Below are positions 32,486 to 40,353 of a stretch of DNA of 64,000 nt, in pieces (position 1 is the stretch's first letter; each line of letters begins with the position of its first letter). The stretch lies in the NCBI GenBank assembly GCA_022707885.1, contig JAKIZT010000010.1:1-64000 (forward strand), read 5' to 3'. A program made the position numbers and the translations under genes. The notes below the pieces were generated by a model, which saw only the letters and a program-made list of their open reading frames with translations, ran no database searches and was not told where the DNA came from. This stretch comes from Caldisericales bacterium (lineage in GTDB: Bacteria; Caldisericota; Caldisericia; JAAYUI01).

Positions 32486-34930
32486 CTACGCAGCTATAAA
32501 ACTAAACAGGTTCCAGTATATCATCCATGGGATTACGAGCACGTAAACGAATGTGGCCACGGTATAGAATATTCTGGAAGCCATGCTCCAGTATTTTTTC
32601 ACCCAAATCATCACAGTGAAATAAACCAATGTGACAGCCATTAACGCGCCAATCATTGGAAGCAGGGCAGTTGCTTTTATGTAAAGTGGTATCCCGAAGC
32701 CATAATCTATCATGTTTGTTCCCCAGAAAATAATGGCCACAACAACCAGGAAGCTCACATAAAGCAGTGCTGTAACAAGCTGGCTCCACCTTGCCAGTTT
32801 ATCGAACTTTGTTTGCTTTGTTTTGTCGAATTTTCTGAACAGGGCACCAAAAATAAAGGAGACTATTGTCGACAAGATGGTAAGAAGGAATATGATTATA
32901 AAGACAAGATTTGGTGTCGGGTTTGCTAGCCAGTCGATCCTTTCAAGGGCCTGGCCCCAAATTTGGGCATGGCTGATTTGGTTGTTCCCGTCTGCAACAA
33001 ATTTTATGTATGAGTCACCAAGTTTCGATTTGAACAAATCTTTTCCTGCAGGAACGTATTCCCAGTCATTGATGCTTATGTAGCCATCTTTGTTATAAGT
33101 GAAGTGGTACAGGTCATGAAAGACGAGAATACCCAATTTTGCAAAAGAGTTTTTCTGGACATACCACATGTTCGAGTAATATCCAGTATATCTTGAGGGT
33201 TCCTCAACCTTCGCATTTTGTTCATCTTTACTGCTGGTATCATCTTCGCTTGCTGGTGGCCATATTTTTTGCAGTAATTGATTAATAAAGCCATGACATG
33301 CATTTGATCCAGCTTCTGTTGCAAAAAGTCCAATTTTTTGTTTTGGCAATATAACGAGACGGCTGCCGACTCCCAACGCTCCACCTTGTTTGTCAAGAAC
33401 CAGGAATGGTTCTTTGCAGTCATGCTGTGTTACTTCGAATGCCAGCGTATGTTTTGGGTAGAAAACAGCATCTTGCTCAAATGCAATGTTTGTAAATAGA
33501 CAGGCAGAATCCTCAGAGAAAAATCTCTCCTGCTTGAAAAGATCTGTCAGGAATTTTCCCACATCGCCGGCTGTTGTTACCATTGCATCTGCCGGTGGAT
33601 CGTTGAAGTAATAGGGATCAAATTCTTTAAATTCATTCTTGGTATCGTAGTAGCCTTCGGATTTCCACTCCCTTGGCTTTGCATAGTTTTTTTGGAGCTC
33701 GTCAGGAATCGGTTGCTCAAAGGTGGTATAGCTCATGCCCAATTTTTCAAAAACATTTTTCTTGACGTATTCTTCAAATGGCATTCCAGAAACTTCTTCA
33801 ATGATAAGGCCGGCAAGCGCTGTTCCATAGTTTGAATAATCATAAAGTTTACCAGATCCCATTATGTGGTTTGGCGGGTTTTGCTTGAAATATTCAGGAA
33901 GGGTGGTTATTTTGTCGGCACTTTTTGTGAGTATCGTCGTCAATTTCTTTTCTAGTCCCGGTGTGTGGGTCAGAAGCTGGGCCAGTGTTATATATGGAGT
34001 GGGCCTGACTGTTTGCCTGTTTTCTATATATTCATACCCATTTCTGGTTTTGATTACTCTGGCAACAATCCGGGATTCGGTTGGTGATGGAGTGTCTTTG
34101 CTCCCTTTTTCTTCCTCAAAGACAATCCATTGGTCTGGAAAATCTTTGTTTATAAATTCTACAATTGTCTGTTTTGATGTTTGTGATGCTGTGGTCTGGA
34201 TGGCTGCCCCGCCATCTTTTTTTGCAACTTTATTATAAATTTCGAGCAGGTCATGTTTAAAAAATCCTTCCCATTTATCTTCTGTCCCATGTACAATTCT
34301 GATCTGGTTTCTTGATGCTCCTGACAAATTTATTTCTGGAGCATTTTCTTTGGATTTATTGTCACTCAGGTACTTCAGAACGAGTTCCCTGGTTTCTGGC
34401 TCGATATTGCTGCCGACTGGATAATCAGGAATGATAATGCCAGTCTTTTTGAGGTATTTGTTGATGTCTTCCTGGAGATCGAGTTTATCCTCCTCAGCAA
34501 GTTTTATAATGGCAAGAGCAGTAAAAACTTTTGAAACTGAAGCCACTTTGAATATTGTTTTATCAGGATCAACAGGAATATCTTTGTCTACACTTGTGGA
34601 ACCATAGCCTGCCTTGAATACTATGTCACCATCTTTCACAACACATACCGATGCGGCAGGTTTTGGTTTATTGCCAAGGATTTCTTTGGATTCCCCTTGC
34701 GGCACAAACGAAAAATCTGCTATCTGCTTCACGTCATCTTTTGAGAAATTCGGCCAGGTTTTTACCTGCAGCATATTGTCGTTTGCCCAGCTGTAAAACT
34801 CATCTCCCATGTTGATGCTGACATAGGATTCTTCCATATATTTGTATATGGTTAAGCCTGAGAGCAAAATCGTGCAGACAACAAGAAAAGGCGTAACAAA
34901 ATACTTGTATACTTTGAGTTGTGTGTCCAT
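32486..34930 (-). CDS. Membrane serine hydrolase, beta-lactamase/PBP-like
   Basis: An 814-residue protein. An N-terminal anchor (YFVTPFLVVCTILLSGLTIY) leads to an extracytoplasmic class-C-type beta-lactamase domain with the Ser-x-x-Lys motif in FKVASVSKVFTALAII and the Tyr-x-Asn motif in YDYSNYGTALAGLIIEE; the two are separated by an unusually long insertion. The last 130 residues contain four membrane segments (LVFIIIFLLTILSTIVSFIF onward). It could act as a D-alanyl peptidase, esterase or related hydrolase; the sequence does not say. ATG at 34930 is supported by GGAGGGA on the minus strand. Confidence 0.85.
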   Translation of the reverse strand: MDTQLKVYKYFVTPFLVVCTILLSGLTIYKYMEESYVSINMGDEFYSWANDNMLQVKTWPNFSKDDVKQIADFSFVPQGESKEILGNKPKPAASVCVVKDGDIVFKAGYGSTSVDKDIPVDPDKTIFKVASVSKVFTALAIIKLAEEDKLDLQEDINKYLKKTGIIIPDYPVGSNIEPETRELVLKYLSDNKSKENAPEINLSGASRNQIRIVHGTEDKWEGFFKHDLLEIYNKVAKKDGGAAIQTTASQTSKQTIVEFINKDFPDQWIVFEEEKGSKDTPSPTESRIVARVIKTRNGYEYIENRQTVRPTPYITLAQLLTHTPGLEKKLTTILTKSADKITTLPEYFKQNPPNHIMGSGKLYDYSNYGTALAGLIIEEVSGMPFEEYVKKNVFEKLGMSYTTFEQPIPDELQKNYAKPREWKSEGYYDTKNEFKEFDPYYFNDPPADAMVTTAGDVGKFLTDLFKQERFFSEDSACLFTNIAFEQDAVFYPKHTLAFEVTQHDCKEPFLVLDKQGGALGVGSRLVILPKQKIGLFATEAGSNACHGFINQLLQKIWPPASEDDTSSKDEQNAKVEEPSRYTGYYSNMWYVQKNSFAKLGILVFHDLYHFTYNKDGYISINDWEYVPAGKDLFKSKLGDSYIKFVADGNNQISHAQIWGQALERIDWLANPTPNLVFIIIFLLTILSTIVSFIFGALFRKFDKTKQTKFDKLARWSQLVTALLYVSFLVVVAIIFWGTNMIDYGFGIPLYIKATALLPMIGALMAVTLVYFTVMIWVKKYWSMASRIFYTVATFVYVLVIPWMIYWNLFSFIAA

Positions 34931-34959
34931 GTTCCCTCCATCTAGAACGTTATTGCTCA

Positions 34960-34988
34960 ATGCTATTGACCCTCTGGAGTTTTTTCAA
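34960..34988 (-). promoter_or_regulatory. Promoter of the serine hydrolase gene
   Basis: Minus strand TTGAAA (34983-34988), 17-base spacer, TAGCAT (34960-34965); a leader of about 20-25 bases with Shine-Dalgarno GGAGGGA follows. Confidence 0.45.
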
Positions 34989-35092
34989 TAGCGGCCAAGG
35001 GCACAATCAAAGATGGGAATTACGAAAAACTGCTTAGTAGAATACGCACTAAATAGGCCATTTTTGGTAATGGTTCCCCATTAACATAAAAT

Positions 35093-35126
35093 AAAAAACC
35101 GAACAGATAATCTGTTCGGTTTTTTG
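35093..35126 (-). terminator. Intrinsic terminator, two-sided
   Basis: Ten-pair stem ACCGAACAGA/TCTGTTCGGT (35098-35107 and 35111-35120) with a TAA loop, flanked by an A run on the left and a T run on the right. It lies just past the 3' end of the leftward gene 35150-35758. Confidence 0.85.
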
Positions 35127-35149
35127 TAAGTCTGGTTATTTGGCAGGTA

Positions 35150-35758
35150 CTACTTGCCACCCCTGCCCTTTCCTTTTCCGTTTCCACCACGGCACCCACC
35201 GCCGCCGCAACCGCCGCCACGCTGGTTGATTGTGGCTGATTTGGCCAGATAGGTTCCGTCATCCTGTTTTGTGCCGTCAAATCTGAGCATGTCGCCAGCT
35301 TTGATGTCTTCGAACTTGATCTCTTTGCCATCTTTTGTGATCTTTGCATCGGATGTGAATTTCACGGTGAAATTTCCAAGCTGTGCGTTCCACATCTTTA
35401 CTGTCAGGGTCGCCTTGTCGGTTGATTCGACCCTTCCACAGAGGCCATTGTACTGGCATGCCGTGACCTGGATGTTTTTGACAAGGTAGGTGTTGTCCTG
35501 GAGCTTGTCAGCTTGCCCTTTCACGTTGCCATATTTTGGGACTTCGGAAAGTTTTACCTGCTTTCCGTTCATTGTTATGACCGAATTGCCATCAAACTTT
35601 AGGGTGAACTCTCCGGTTCTTCCATTCTGTATCTTCATTGTCTGGGCGCCGGTATCAACCGAATTGATCCTTCCCCAGATTTCCTCTGCTGCGTATGCGT
35701 ATGCCGCTACTGATATCACCATCAAAACGGCCAGTGTTGTCAATACTATCTTTTTCAT
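35150..35758 (-). CDS. Secreted DUF5666-like protein with Gly/Cys-rich tail
   Basis: A 202-residue exported protein. The signal peptide MKKIVLTTLAVLMVISVAAY ends near AYAAEE. Two similar beta-rich repeats follow (GRINSVDTGAQTMKIQNGRT and GRVESTDKATLTVKMWNAQL, each with a GEFTLKF or GNFTVKF strand and a DNTYLVK or DGTYLAK end), reminiscent of DUF5666/OB-like domains. The C-terminus is low complexity (RGGGCGGGGCRGGNGKGKG). It has a strong Shine-Dalgarno (AAAGGAGGAAAG) and its own terminator. Function unknown; copper or metal binding is only a guess. Confidence 0.8.
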   Translation of the reverse strand: MKKIVLTTLAVLMVISVAAYAYAAEEIWGRINSVDTGAQTMKIQNGRTGEFTLKFDGNSVITMNGKQVKLSEVPKYGNVKGQADKLQDNTYLVKNIQVTACQYNGLCGRVESTDKATLTVKMWNAQLGNFTVKFTSDAKITKDGKEIKFEDIKAGDMLRFDGTKQDDGTYLAKSATINQRGGGCGGGGCRGGNGKGKGRGGK

Positions 35759-36010
35759 TCTTTCCTCCTTTGGTCTTTCTGTTTTGCTTTTTTCTTCCTG
35801 TCTGCTATTTCTTATATTGCGTTTTCACCAAAATTGTCAGTGTCGTTTTTTTCTCGTTCTCATCTCCTTTCTACAACTAATACGCCATGGGGGTATATTT
35901 TGTTATTTGAGATTGGTTAAAGATTTCCAAACTGGTGAAAGAGGCGCAATTTCATTAGGTGCCCGCGTTTTTTGCTGATATTTTCGCTCCTGCCCGTGAG
36001 CGATTTGTTG
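35759..36010. other. Intergenic region, no gene seen
   Basis: Between the leftward secreted-protein gene and the tRNA-Ser promoter. Apart from the Shine-Dalgarno and probable promoter of the secreted-protein gene at its left end, no ORF, RNA gene or repeat is recognised. Confidence 0.5.
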
Positions 36011-36038
36011 TTGACATCGCATCTTTGAATGATAAAGT
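36011..36038 (+). promoter_or_regulatory. Promoter of tRNA-Ser(GCT)-gltX
   Basis: Perfect TTGACA (36011-36016), 16-base spacer, TAAAGT (36033-36038), about 20 bases before the tRNA. Confidence 0.6.
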
Positions 36039-36057
36039 TTACAAAGTATGCAAAATT

Positions 36058-36150
36058 GGAGAGGTGGCCGAGCGGTTGAAGGCACTCGCCTGCTAAGCGA
36101 GTAACTGGTGTAAAACTGGTTCACGAGTTCGAATCTCGTCCTCTCCGCCA
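36058..36150 (+). tRNA. tRNA-Ser (GCT)
   Basis: Class II tRNA with a long variable arm. Acceptor GGAGAGG pairs with CCTCTCC, followed by G73 and an encoded CCA (36148-36150). The anticodon stem CTCGC/GCGAG encloses CTGCTAA, anticodon GCT. It is nine bases upstream of gltX, so both are probably on one transcript. Confidence 0.95.
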
Positions 36151-36159
36151 GAGGTAATC

Positions 36160-37617
36160 ATGACAGAGAAAATCAGGGTCAGAATAGCCCCGTCACCAAC
36201 CGGCAAATTACACATTGGCAACGCAAGAACAGGCCTTTTCAACTATCTTTTTGCAAGACACTATGGTGGAACATTCATCCTTAGGATAGACGATACCGAT
36301 ACCGAGCGCTCCACCCCGGAAGCCGAAAAGGCCATTTTTGATGGCCTCAAGTGGCTCGGGATCACATGGGACGAGGGTCCGGATATTGGCGGAAATTATG
36401 GCCCATATAAACAAACTGAAAGGTTTGACACATACAAGGATGCGTTGAACAGACTCCTTGAAGATGGCCATGCTTACTATTGTTTTTGTTCCCCGGAAGA
36501 GATAGAGCAAAAACGTACTACGGCTGAGAAGGCACACGAGATATACAGGTACGACAACACTTGCCGCACTATTCCCCTCGATGAGGCAAGAAAAAGGATT
36601 GCCGCTGGTGAAAGGGCCGTAATAAGGCTCCGAGTTCCAGAGGGTACCGAAGCCAATTTCCATGATCTCATTAGGGGCGACATTGAGGTTGATTCCGAGA
36701 CTTTCGATGATTTTGTCATTGCAAAGCCTGGCGGGGCACCGCTTTATAACTTTGCAACGGTCATTGATGACCATCTGATGGACATAACCCATATCCTCAG
36801 GGGACAGGACCACCTTACAAACACATCAAAACAGATCCTTATTTACAGGGCTCTTGGCTGGGATGTTCCAAAGTTTGGACACTTCTCGCTGATACTGGAC
36901 ACCAACCGCAAAAAACTCTCGAAGAGAGCTGGAGCAGTCTACATTGGAGATTTTCAGGAGCAGGGCTATCTTCCACAGACAGTGGCGAACTTCATCGCCC
37001 TGATCGGCTGGTCGCCTGGTGAAAACAAGGAAAAAATGACCATGGAAGAGATGGTGGAGGCTTTCTCGATGGATCATGTTCAAAAGGCCGACGCCGTCTT
37101 TGATCCTGAAAAGCTAAAATGGCTTAACGGTGTCTATATAAGGGAAATGCCGCTGGAAAATCTTGTCGAAGCGGTCAAGCCCCATCTTAGAAATGCCGGT
37201 TTTGAGGTCGACAATGTTGACCAGGAATGGCTCAAAAAAGTTGTTTTCCTTGAGCAGGAGAGAATGAGGCTGTTCTCCGAGGCTTCGGAGCTGTTTGATT
37301 TCTTCTTCAAGGAAATTCCATACGACAAATCGCTGCTCTCTTCAAAAAAGCACTCTGATGACGAACTTGCAAGGGCGCTTGAGCAAACAAGAGAACAGCT
37401 TGAAGGAATATCAAACTGGGACAAGGAAGAACTTGAGAACCTTTGCAGGTCGCTTGCCTCCCAGATGGGCTGGCAGGGTGGCGACCTTTTCATGCCGCTC
37501 AGGATCGCGGTCACAGGAAAGAAGGCAACACCGCCACTTTTTGAGACCATGGAAGTCCTTGGCAAAGAGCTTAGCTTAAAACGCATTGACAAAGCCATAC
37601 AGTCGCTTAAAAAGTAA
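36160..37617 (+). CDS. gltX: Glutamate--tRNA ligase
   Basis: Class I synthetase of 485 residues. It starts MTEKIRVRIAPSPTGKLHIG with the HIGH-type motif, followed by NARTGLFNYLFARHYGGTFI, RIDDTDTERSTPEAEKAI, LRGQDHLTNT and the KMSKS-type KLSKRAGAVYIG. Length and the C-terminal anticodon-binding half are normal. It may be discriminating or charge tRNA-Gln as well; no gatCAB or glnS lies here to decide. tRNA-Ser lies directly upstream and tRNA-Arg directly downstream. Confidence 0.97.
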   Translation: MTEKIRVRIAPSPTGKLHIGNARTGLFNYLFARHYGGTFILRIDDTDTERSTPEAEKAIFDGLKWLGITWDEGPDIGGNYGPYKQTERFDTYKDALNRLLEDGHAYYCFCSPEEIEQKRTTAEKAHEIYRYDNTCRTIPLDEARKRIAAGERAVIRLRVPEGTEANFHDLIRGDIEVDSETFDDFVIAKPGGAPLYNFATVIDDHLMDITHILRGQDHLTNTSKQILIYRALGWDVPKFGHFSLILDTNRKKLSKRAGAVYIGDFQEQGYLPQTVANFIALIGWSPGENKEKMTMEEMVEAFSMDHVQKADAVFDPEKLKWLNGVYIREMPLENLVEAVKPHLRNAGFEVDNVDQEWLKKVVFLEQERMRLFSEASELFDFFFKEIPYDKSLLSSKKHSDDELARALEQTREQLEGISNWDKEELENLCRSLASQMGWQGGDLFMPLRIAVTGKKATPPLFETMEVLGKELSLKRIDKAIQSLKK

Positions 37618-37619
37618 GT

Positions 37620-37692
37620 GCGGCTGTAGCTCAACGGATAGAGCAACGGCCTACGGAGCCGTAGGTTGCAGGTTCAAGTCCTGTCAGCCGCG
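37620..37692 (+). tRNA. tRNA-Arg (ACG)
   Basis: Acceptor GCGGCTG pairs with CAGCCGC (37685-37691), then G73; CCA is not encoded. The anticodon stem ACGGC/GCCGT encloses CTACGGA, giving ACG. A34 of this tRNA is the standard bacterial TadA target, becoming inosine. The tRNA starts two bases after the gltX stop and ends ten bases before the tadA start, so all three should share one transcript. Confidence 0.95.
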
Positions 37693-37702
37693 CTTGTCAT
37701 TC

Positions 37703-38161
37703 ATGACGACGCTGCCGCACCTTATGCAACTAGCATTCGATCAGGCCCTTGTTGCTTTTGAAAAAGGCGAGGTGCCGGTTGGTGCAGTGGTGGCAAAAGA
37801 TGGCGAACCATTGGGCCTCGGCCACAATCTGACTCTCACCCTCAAAGATCCGACAGCGCATGCAGAAATGATGGCCATAAGGGACGCGTCATCAAAGATT
37901 GGCGACTGGCGCCTTTCCGGTTGCCAGATTTATGTGACCCTTGAACCCTGTGTCATGTGCGTTGGGGCAATCCTTCTCTCAAGAATAGAAACCATCAATT
38001 TCTTGGCCTATGATCCAAAGGATGGTGCCTGCGGAAGCACAAGAAATCTTGCCGTCCAGCCAGTATTCGGGCATTGCGCAAAGGTCGTCAAAATTGATGA
38101 TGGCGGGCGTTCCTCGGACCTCATCAGGGAATTTTTCAGACTCAGGAGGGAAAACAAATGA
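37703..38161 (+). CDS. tadA: tRNA(Arg) adenosine-34 deaminase TadA
   Basis: Zinc deaminase converting A34 to inosine in tRNA-Arg(ACG). The 152-residue product has FEKGEVPVGAVVAKDG, the catalytic DPTAHAEMMAIRDA (His and Glu) and the zinc site TLEPCVMCVGAILLSRI, matching TadA. ATG at 37703 is the family start; the open frame upstream runs through the tRNA. There is no room for a full Shine-Dalgarno: the start is ten bases after the tRNA-Arg discriminator, so tRNA 3' processing would leave an almost leaderless message. It overlaps the next gene by ATGA. Confidence 0.94.
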   Translation: MTTLPHLMQLAFDQALVAFEKGEVPVGAVVAKDGEPLGLGHNLTLTLKDPTAHAEMMAIRDASSKIGDWRLSGCQIYVTLEPCVMCVGAILLSRIETINFLAYDPKDGACGSTRNLAVQPVFGHCAKVVKIDDGGRSSDLIREFFRLRRENK

Positions 38162-39096
38162 ACCACACATTCATCAGTGATTTTCAAAAAGGCCAGGAGA
38201 TCGACGATTATTATGCTGTCGCCAAAAAAACCAAAAGGTCCACAAAAAACGGCAGCTATTTTATTTCACTGACACTCTCGGATCGCACCGGCAGGGTCGA
38301 CGCCGTCGTCTGGAACGCCACGCTGACAAAATTTGGTGAAGACTACAATGAAAACCAGGTTGTCAGGGTATGTGGCAGGGTCGACGAGTACGACGGCAAA
38401 GTCCAGATCGTTGTTGAAAAAATAGGCATAGGCGATGCAACAAGGTACGAAGCCTCGTGGTTCCTTCCCCAGTCGCCTGTTCCTGTTGATGATGTGATGA
38501 AGCAGATCCTGTCTCTGGTGGCTTCGGTAAAGGACGAAAAACTCAAGCTCCTTGCGGAATCATTCCTTGGCAGTGAAGATTATTCTCCCAATTTCAGGGT
38601 GGCCCCGGGGGCTGTCTATTTACACCACGCCTACCTTGGGGGCCTTGCCGTCCACACGCTTGGGGTAATGAAGATTTGTGACTTCCTGTGCCAGCTATAT
38701 CCGCTAAATCGCGATCTGCTCATTGTGGCCTCGCTTTTCCATGATGTCGGCAAAATGGTCGAAAACACCTGGGAACTCATCTTCAAAAGGACAATCGAGG
38801 GCGAGCTTGTCGGTCACCTCATAATCAGCCGCGACATCCTCAGGGAATTCACAAAGTCTGTGGGAATAGCGACTGAAGTCGCGCTCCACCTTGAACACTG
38901 CATCCTCTCGCACCACGGCCAGTACCTGTATGGCTCGCCAAAGCTCCCGATGACAAGGGAGGCCTTTGCGCTCCACGTCGCGGACCTTGCCGATTCAAGG
39001 TTTGAGGAGTTCGAAAGGGAGCTGAAAAATATTGCACAGGGTGAGTCCACCGATCCGATAAGGTATCTTGACAACATCAGGCTTTTTAACCTGTGA
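38158..39096 (+). CDS. YhaM-like 3'-5' exoribonuclease (OB-HD)
   Basis: A 312-residue protein with the order of Bacillus YhaM: an N-terminal OB fold (TFISDFQKGQEIDDYYAVAK, LTLSDRTGRVDAVVWNA) and a C-terminal HD domain (LHHAYLGGLAVHTLGVMKIC, VASLFHDVGKMVENTW, LSHHGQYLYGSPKLPMTREA). YhaM trims DNA and RNA 3' ends in the cytosol. Length is that of the family. It overlaps tadA as ATGA and the next gene as GTGA, so it shares their transcript. Confidence 0.9.
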   Translation: MNHTFISDFQKGQEIDDYYAVAKKTKRSTKNGSYFISLTLSDRTGRVDAVVWNATLTKFGEDYNENQVVRVCGRVDEYDGKVQIVVEKIGIGDATRYEASWFLPQSPVPVDDVMKQILSLVASVKDEKLKLLAESFLGSEDYSPNFRVAPGAVYLHHAYLGGLAVHTLGVMKICDFLCQLYPLNRDLLIVASLFHDVGKMVENTWELIFKRTIEGELVGHLIISRDILREFTKSVGIATEVALHLEHCILSHHGQYLYGSPKLPMTREAFALHVADLADSRFEEFERELKNIAQGESTDPIRYLDNIRLFNL

Positions 39097-39890
39097 TCCT
39101 CCAGAATCCCAGAAAATATGGTGTTCCACCATTCAACATCGTTGTTGTCCACGGTGGGCCAGGTGCCTGTGGTGAAATGGCACCTGTTGCAAGGGGGCTT
39201 TCATCTGGTTTTGGCGTGCTGGAACCACTCCAGACCGCAATAACGATAGATGGCCAGGTCAAGGAGCTTGAAGAGGCAATAAGAACCCATGGCAATCCGC
39301 CGGTGGCGCTCGTTGGCCATTCGTGGGGCGCATGGCTGGCCTTCATTCTCGCCGCAAAAAACCCTTCGCTGGTTGGGAAACTTGTCCTTGTGGGGAGCGG
39401 GCCGTTTGAGGAAAAGTATGCATCAGAAATAATGCCGGCGCGACTTTCCAGACTCCCGGAAAACGAGCGCAACGAACTTGCCCTGCTCCTGAAAAAAATG
39501 GAAAGCCAGGGCGAAAAAGACAGCGACGCAATAATGGACAGGGTTGGCGACCTCATTTCAAAATCAGACCATTTCGACCCGTTGCCTCTGGAACCGGAGC
39601 CGGTGGAATTCAGGCCGGAAGTCTACCAGAGCGTGTGGCCGGAGGCGTCACGTCTCAGGCAAAGCGGGGAGCTGCTGGAAATGGGCAAAAAAATCACCTG
39701 TCCGGTGGTGGCAATCCACGGCGACCACGACCCGCACCCGGCCGACGGTGTGAGGATCCCACTAGAAAAGGTCCTAAAAGATTTCAAGTTTGTCCTGCTG
39801 GAAAAATGCGGGCATGACCCATGGCTGGAAAAGCATGCAAGGGAAAAATTCTTTGAGGTGCTAAAAGGGGAGTTGGGCAGCAAAATCTAG
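39093..39890 (+). CDS. Alpha/beta-fold hydrolase
   Basis: A 265-residue hydrolase with HGGPGACGEMAPVARGL (HGGPG oxyanion motif as in prolyl iminopeptidase-like enzymes), the nucleophile elbow VALVGHSWGAWLAFILAA, acid in IHGDHDPHPADG and the base His in KCGHDPWLE. The GHSWG and HGGPG pair suggests an aminopeptidase or esterase, unproven. The GTG at 39093 overlaps the upstream stop. Its stop overlaps the TAG of the convergent interrupted ORF at 39887. Confidence 0.85.
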   Translation: MILQNPRKYGVPPFNIVVVHGGPGACGEMAPVARGLSSGFGVLEPLQTAITIDGQVKELEEAIRTHGNPPVALVGHSWGAWLAFILAAKNPSLVGKLVLVGSGPFEEKYASEIMPARLSRLPENERNELALLLKKMESQGEKDSDAIMDRVGDLISKSDHFDPLPLEPEPVEFRPEVYQSVWPEASRLRQSGELLEMGKKITCPVVAIHGDHDPHPADGVRIPLEKVLKDFKFVLLEKCGHDPWLEKHAREKFFEVLKGELGSKI

Positions 39891-40183
39891 GCCGGGCCCT
39901 TGTCGCCCTCGGCAATGTCCAGCCAGTCCAGCTCCAGCCTCTCTCCGGTGGTTGTGACCACCACATAAAATCCTTTGGCCCTGTCTTCGTTCCGGAAGGC
40001 GCACGACTCACGTCACGGGTCACATTCCACTCTTTCGACCCTCAAAACGGTGAATCTGCGGCCCACAAGCCCCTTTGGCGCCCGGCTGTCTGGCACCACA
40101 ATGTCACCCTTTGACGGCAGTCTGTCCACATCAGGATTATACTGTCTGCACCCCAGGCGGCAGGACGCGCGACCGACCCTCAC
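39887..40183 (-). pseudogene. 98-codon ORF interrupted by one in-frame UGA
   Basis: Minus strand. From a GTG at 40183 the frame reads VRVGRASCRLGCRQYNPDVD, continues to VERVECDP, meets TGA at 40013-40015, and then resumes in the same frame with RESCAFRNEDRAKGFYVVVT for 41 more codons to TAG at 39887. Both halves look like ordinary coding sequence with host-like composition and form one plausible small beta-rich protein. It could be a recent nonsense mutant, a sequence error, or a selenocysteine gene (context C-D-P-UGA). No convincing SECIS hairpin was identified by eye. UGA is a normal stop elsewhere in the window. No family is recognised and the start is uncertain. Confidence 0.55.
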
Positions 40184-40184
40184 C

Positions 40185-40212
40185 TTGATTTTGAAACTCA
40201 GACATTTAGAAT
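40185..40212 (+). promoter_or_regulatory. Promoter of tRNA-Ser(CGA)
   Basis: TTGATT (40185-40190), 16-base spacer, TAGAAT (40207-40212), about 13 bases before the tRNA. Confidence 0.6.
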
Positions 40213-40225
40213 TTTCATGGTTTGT

Positions 40226-40318
40226 GGAGAGGTGGCTGAGCGGTTGAAAGCGCCTGACTCGAAATCAGGTAAGTGGGCAATCCCTGCTTCGGGGGTTCGA
40301 ATCCCCCCCTCTCCGCCA
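40226..40318 (+). tRNA. tRNA-Ser (CGA)
   Basis: Class II tRNA. Acceptor GGAGAGG pairs with CCTCTCC (40308-40314), G73, encoded CCA. The anticodon stem CCTGA/TCAGG encloses CTCGAAA, anticodon CGA. An AT-rich foreign-looking gene begins 36 bases after the tRNA, a common place for integration. Confidence 0.95.
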
Positions 40319-40353
40319 GAATAAAGTTAATATGGGTTAAGGGGGTGGGATAA

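Noticed and set aside
35020-35349. Leftward 109-codon ORF overlapping the Gly/Cys-tail gene
   Set aside because: It is in another frame of the secreted-protein gene and runs through its terminator; no start signal.
39887-40183. Genome-wide reassignment of UGA to an amino acid
   Set aside because: Many clear genes here end in TGA at the expected family C-terminus (for example rimI, minD, nadA and miaB, several in ATGA overlaps), so UGA is a normal stop; only this one site is odd.
40226-40353. Integrase-type att site at the tRNA-Ser 3' end
   Set aside because: No second copy of the tRNA 3' sequence was found on the far side of the AT-rich gene, and no integrase is present.
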